Shown here piece by piece: positions 12,769-14,714 of a DNA stretch of 14,714 nt. Every line of letters begins with the position of its first letter. The first letter of the stretch is position 1. This stretch comes from CAYSLZ01 sp964547295 (lineage in GTDB: Bacteria; Patescibacteriota; Microgenomatia; UBA12405; JAHJSD01). Location: assembly GCA_964547295.1 (NCBI GenBank), contig CAZJMH010000017.1, positions 1 through 14,714 on the forward strand. Reading direction: 5' to 3'. The position numbers and the translations under genes were made by a program. A model generated the notes under the pieces. It made no database searches. It was not told the origin of the DNA and saw only the letters and a list, made by a program, of their open reading frames with translations.

Positions 12769-13359
12769 ATGGCAAAGAAGAAAAAAAGAGTATTTATTGG
12801 TTTGCCCCTGCCTGAAAAAACAAAGAATGTTTTGGTTGAAATACAAAATGAATTAAAAAAAGATGTCGATAAGGAGGATGTTAAATGGGTAGAAAAAGAA
12901 AATCTTCATCAAACTTTTGTTTTTCTTGGTTACAAAACAGATGACCAAATTAAAGAAATTAAGGAAATTATGGAAATGCTTAAGAATTTCCAGGCCTTAC
13001 ATTTGGAGCTTTATCGGCTTGAATTTCATCCTGACCAGCGCCGGGCAAGAATTGTTTTAGTTAGTTTAAGTGGTGAAGAGGAGAAGCTTACTAGTTATTA
13101 CCATCAACTCCGGTTTCCTTTACAGTTAGCCGATATTGAGTTTGACACCCGTTTTTCACCTCATATTACTATAGGAAGAGTTAGGCAGGTTCAAGGAAAG
13201 TCATTGTTTAGTGATAAGTCAGTTGACCGAATTCAGGATTTTTTCAGAAACCGAGATAAGACTTTTGTGATTGATAAAGCAGTTTTCTTTGAGAGTAAAT
13301 TAAGCCAAGACGGCCCGACTTATAAACCAATCCACGAAGTTCACTTTAAAAAACGCTAA
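12769..13359 (+). CDS. thpR: RNA 2',3'-cyclic phosphodiesterase (2H phosphoesterase, LigT/ThpR type)
   Basis: A 196-residue cytoplasmic enzyme of the 2H superfamily that opens 2',3'-cyclic phosphate RNA ends (family members also show 2'-5' RNA ligase activity in vitro). The two HxT motifs are intact: H47-Q-T-F in ENLHQTFVFLGY and H132-I-T-I in FSPHITIGRVR, about 85 residues apart as in the family. The opening RVFIGLPLPE is also typical. I start at 12769 (MAKKKKRV), because the in-frame ATG at 12748 lies inside rpoD and would add an unlikely MIILNEK extension. It follows the rpoD stop by 4 nt and is probably translated from the rpoD mRNA by coupling. No Shine-Dalgarno sequence is visible. Its physiological RNA substrate is unknown. 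Confidence 0.9.
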   Translation: MAKKKKRVFIGLPLPEKTKNVLVEIQNELKKDVDKEDVKWVEKENLHQTFVFLGYKTDDQIKEIKEIMEMLKNFQALHLELYRLEFHPDQRRARIVLVSLSGEEEKLTSYYHQLRFPLQLADIEFDTRFSPHITIGRVRQVQGKSLFSDKSVDRIQDFFRNRDKTFVIDKAVFFESKLSQDGPTYKPIHEVHFKKR

Positions 13360-13421
13360 CCTACCCCTTTTGTATTAGCGGACTCCTGCCATGTACCCTT
13401 TGTGGTATCGTGGTCAGTCGG
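13354..13421. repeat. Structured, repeat-bearing gap between thpR and trpS
   Basis: This 81-bp gap is richer in GC than its surroundings. CGCTAA (13354-13359, overlapping the thpR stop) and TTAGCG (13375-13380) are inverted arms around 15 nt. Two imperfect direct copies begin TACCC at 13362 and 13394 (TACCCCTTTTGTATT and TACCCTTTGTGGTAT), 32 nt apart, and each runs into a GGACTC/GTCAGTC-like end. The stretch 13382-13421 can also fold on itself (GACT..CTG..CCA..TACC with GGTA..TGG..CAG..TC). The role is unknown. Confidence 0.4.
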
Positions 13422-13425
13422 CGTG

Positions 13426-13434
13426 TGTTAAAAT
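13426..13434 (+). promoter_or_regulatory. Extended -10 of trpS
   Basis: TGtTAAAAT (13426-13434) ends 6 nt before the trpS ATG. A leaderless mRNA would leave no room for a T-box or other leader riboswitch. Confidence 0.55.
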
Positions 13435-13440
13435 TGTTTT

Positions 13441-14424
13441 ATGGCAAAAAGAATATTTTCTGGAATAAAGCCGAGCGGGGGACTGCATATTGGCACTTAT
13501 ATTGGGGCGATAAAACAGTGGGTTGAGCTTCAACAGGATTATGAATGTGTTTATTCAATTGTTGATTTACATGCAATTACTGTTTATCAAAAGCCTGAAA
13601 TTCTTCAGCAAAGAATTTACCGCCAGCTGGCTCTTTACTTAGCTTTAGGAATTGATCCCGAACAATCAATTATATTTATTCAATCCCACAACCAGGATCA
13701 CGCTCAATTAGCCTGGATACTTGATTGTATTGCCTCGATGGGGCAGTTTGAACGAATGACTCAATATAAATCAATTGCTGATAAGGAAAAGGGAGCTACC
13801 AGTGTTGGTGTTTTTAATTACCCAGCCTTGATGGCGGCTGACATTTTGCTTTATAACACCGAAGTAGTTCCAGTTGGTGAGGATCAAGTTCAACATGTAG
13901 AATTGACTAGAGAAATAGCCAGGCGGTTTAATTCTCGTTATCAAGAAGTTTTTAAAATTCCAAAAGTAAAATTGATGACGGCTGGGGCACGGGTTATGTC
14001 TTTGCAGGACCCGGAATCAAAAATGAGCAAGTCGACAAAGAGTGATAAAGGACTTGTATATTTACTCGATGAGCCTAAAGTGATTAGAGAGAAGGTTATG
14101 TCGGCAGTTACTGATACCGGCGATAAAATTATTGCCAGTCCAAATAAGCCTGGAATTACTAATTTACTGACTATATATTCAGTTTTAAGTGATCAAAAGA
14201 TTAAAGACCTTGAAAACCAATATCAGGGAAAGGGCTATGGAGAATTTAAAAAAGATTTGGCCGAAGTGGTGATAGAGTTTTTAAAACCAATACAAGAAAA
14301 ATATTATCAAGTTTGTGAAGACGAAAATTATTTAAACCAAATTTTACAGTCCGGACTAGAAAAAGCCAAACCGATCTCTGAAAAAACTTTAAAAAAAGTT
14401 CACCAGGCAATGGGACTTGGGTAA
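13441..14424 (+). CDS. trpS: Tryptophanyl-tRNA synthetase
   Basis: A 327-residue class I aminoacyl-tRNA synthetase that charges tRNA-Trp with tryptophan. The N-terminal Rossmann fold starts FSGIKPSGGLHIGTYIGA (6-23), holding the HIGH-type motif H16-I-G-T19 after the PSG segment usual for TrpRS. Further TrpRS landmarks are NYPALMAADILLY (126-138) and the GEDQVQHVELTREIARRFN segment (146-164). K194-MSKS is the ATP-binding loop. Length is normal for bacterial TrpRS. It is monocistronic by its own promoter. After the stop there is a weak 5-bp hairpin (CAAGG..CCTTG, 14427-14441) without a T-run, so transcription may run on into tpiA. Confidence 0.97.
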   Translation: MAKRIFSGIKPSGGLHIGTYIGAIKQWVELQQDYECVYSIVDLHAITVYQKPEILQQRIYRQLALYLALGIDPEQSIIFIQSHNQDHAQLAWILDCIASMGQFERMTQYKSIADKEKGATSVGVFNYPALMAADILLYNTEVVPVGEDQVQHVELTREIARRFNSRYQEVFKIPKVKLMTAGARVMSLQDPESKMSKSTKSDKGLVYLLDEPKVIREKVMSAVTDTGDKIIASPNKPGITNLLTIYSVLSDQKIKDLENQYQGKGYGEFKKDLAEVVIEFLKPIQEKYYQVCEDENYLNQILQSGLEKAKPISEKTLKKVHQAMGLG

Positions 14425-14460
14425 GCCAAGGGAAAACCTTGAGGAATTGGCGAAGCTTTG

Positions 14461-14469
14461 TGCTAATAT
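14461..14469 (+). promoter_or_regulatory. Extended -10 of tpiA
   Basis: TGcTAATAT (14461-14469) ends 6 nt before the ATG at 14476. TTGAGG (14439-14444) at 19 bp could be a loose -35. Confidence 0.45.
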
Positions 14470-14475
14470 ATACTC

Positions 14476-14714
14476 ATGCTTTTCATAAATTTTAAAATTT
14501 ACCACCAAACTTTTGGGCAAGGGGCAGTTGACTTGGCTAAAATTTGCAAAAAAGTCGCTGATAAAACCGGGGTAAAAATAATTCCGGTGGTTTCCGCCTT
14601 TGATTTACGAGCGGTCAAGAAAATTTGCGATCAGGTTTGGCTTCAGCATGTTGACATTCATTTTCAGGGCAAACACACCGGTTATATATCGCCGTTAGCC
14701 GCAGCAGCCGCCGG
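14476..14714 (+). CDS. tpiA: Triosephosphate isomerase, archaeal type (5' part, cut by window end)
   Basis: The first 79 codons of an open frame that continues past the window. It starts MLFINFKIYHQTFGQGAVD, where NFK supplies the substrate-binding Asn and Lys that bacterial enzymes carry in GNWKMN. It continues with ADKTGVKIIPVVSAFDLRAV, then LQHVD and GKHTGYISPLAAAAAG. The pattern INFKxY, DLRxV, QHVD, G-x-HTGxIxPxA follows archaeal TPI (about 220-225 residues, tetrameric in thermophiles) and not the longer bacterial form. The enzyme interconverts DHAP and glyceraldehyde-3-phosphate, the two products of the aldolase at 765-1538. The catalytic His and Glu lie beyond the window. An extended -10 ends 6 nt before the ATG. 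Confidence 0.85.
   Translation, partial: MLFINFKIYHQTFGQGAVDLAKICKKVADKTGVKIIPVVSAFDLRAVKKICDQVWLQHVDIHFQGKHTGYISPLAAAAA

Noticed and set aside
13360..13440. A T-box or tryptophan-responsive leader before trpS
   Set aside because: The -10 ends 6 nt before the start codon, leaving no leader RNA, and no T-box sequence is visible.
14425..14451. A terminator after trpS
   Set aside because: The hairpin is 5 bp with alternative pairings and lacks a T-run.

Overview
The window looks like a piece of an AT-rich, reduced bacterial genome. It most resembles Candidate Phyla Radiation/Patescibacteria, perhaps the Microgenomates side; this is inferred from gene content and style and no search was run. 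Supporting signs are short dense genes, a partial upper glycolysis gene set (class II aldolase plus a PfkB-type kinase), an archaeal-type triosephosphate isomerase, two adjacent class A PBPs and a dnaG-rpoD pair. TGA is used as a stop (rpoD), so the UGA=Gly code of some CPR lineages is not in use.

Layout. Positions 1-133 hold no convincing gene. An ECF-type sigma factor (134-679, minus) is divergent from a plus-strand operon: class II aldolase (765-1538), PfkB sugar kinase (1555-2484) and a membrane-anchored beta-lactamase-like protein whose catalytic motifs are all broken (2477-3265). This operon collides, with a 20-bp overlap, with the first of two minus-strand class A penicillin-binding proteins (3246-5444 and 5542-7824). 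tRNA-Ser(GCU) lies just upstream of the second PBP on the same strand. On the plus strand follow an uncharacterised two-helix membrane protein (7982-8551), a tRNA-Arg(CCG)/tRNA-Ser(CGA) pair, an aromatic-type amino acid permease (8799-9890), DNA primase (9894-11666), the primary sigma factor (11700-12764), a ThpR-type RNA 2',3'-cyclic phosphodiesterase (12769-13359), tryptophanyl-tRNA synthetase (13441-14424), and the 5' end of an archaeal-type triosephosphate isomerase cut by the window edge (14476-14714).

The clearest window-wide pattern is at gene starts. Seven protein genes have an extended -10 element of the form TGNTANNAT ending only 5-9 bases before the start codon, with no Shine-Dalgarno sequence. 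An eighth has a -35/-10 pair at the same distance. This predicts leaderless transcripts as the usual mode here. The encoded primary sigma factor keeps the region 3.0 His and Glu that read the TG of an extended -10, so promoter form and sigma factor agree.

Functional themes: upper glycolysis (aldolase, sugar kinase, triosephosphate isomerase), peptidoglycan synthesis (two bifunctional PBPs with a pseudo-beta-lactamase nearby), and information processing (primase, sigma factors, tRNAs, TrpRS, ThpR). I see no CRISPR array, insertion sequence, prophage or defence island.
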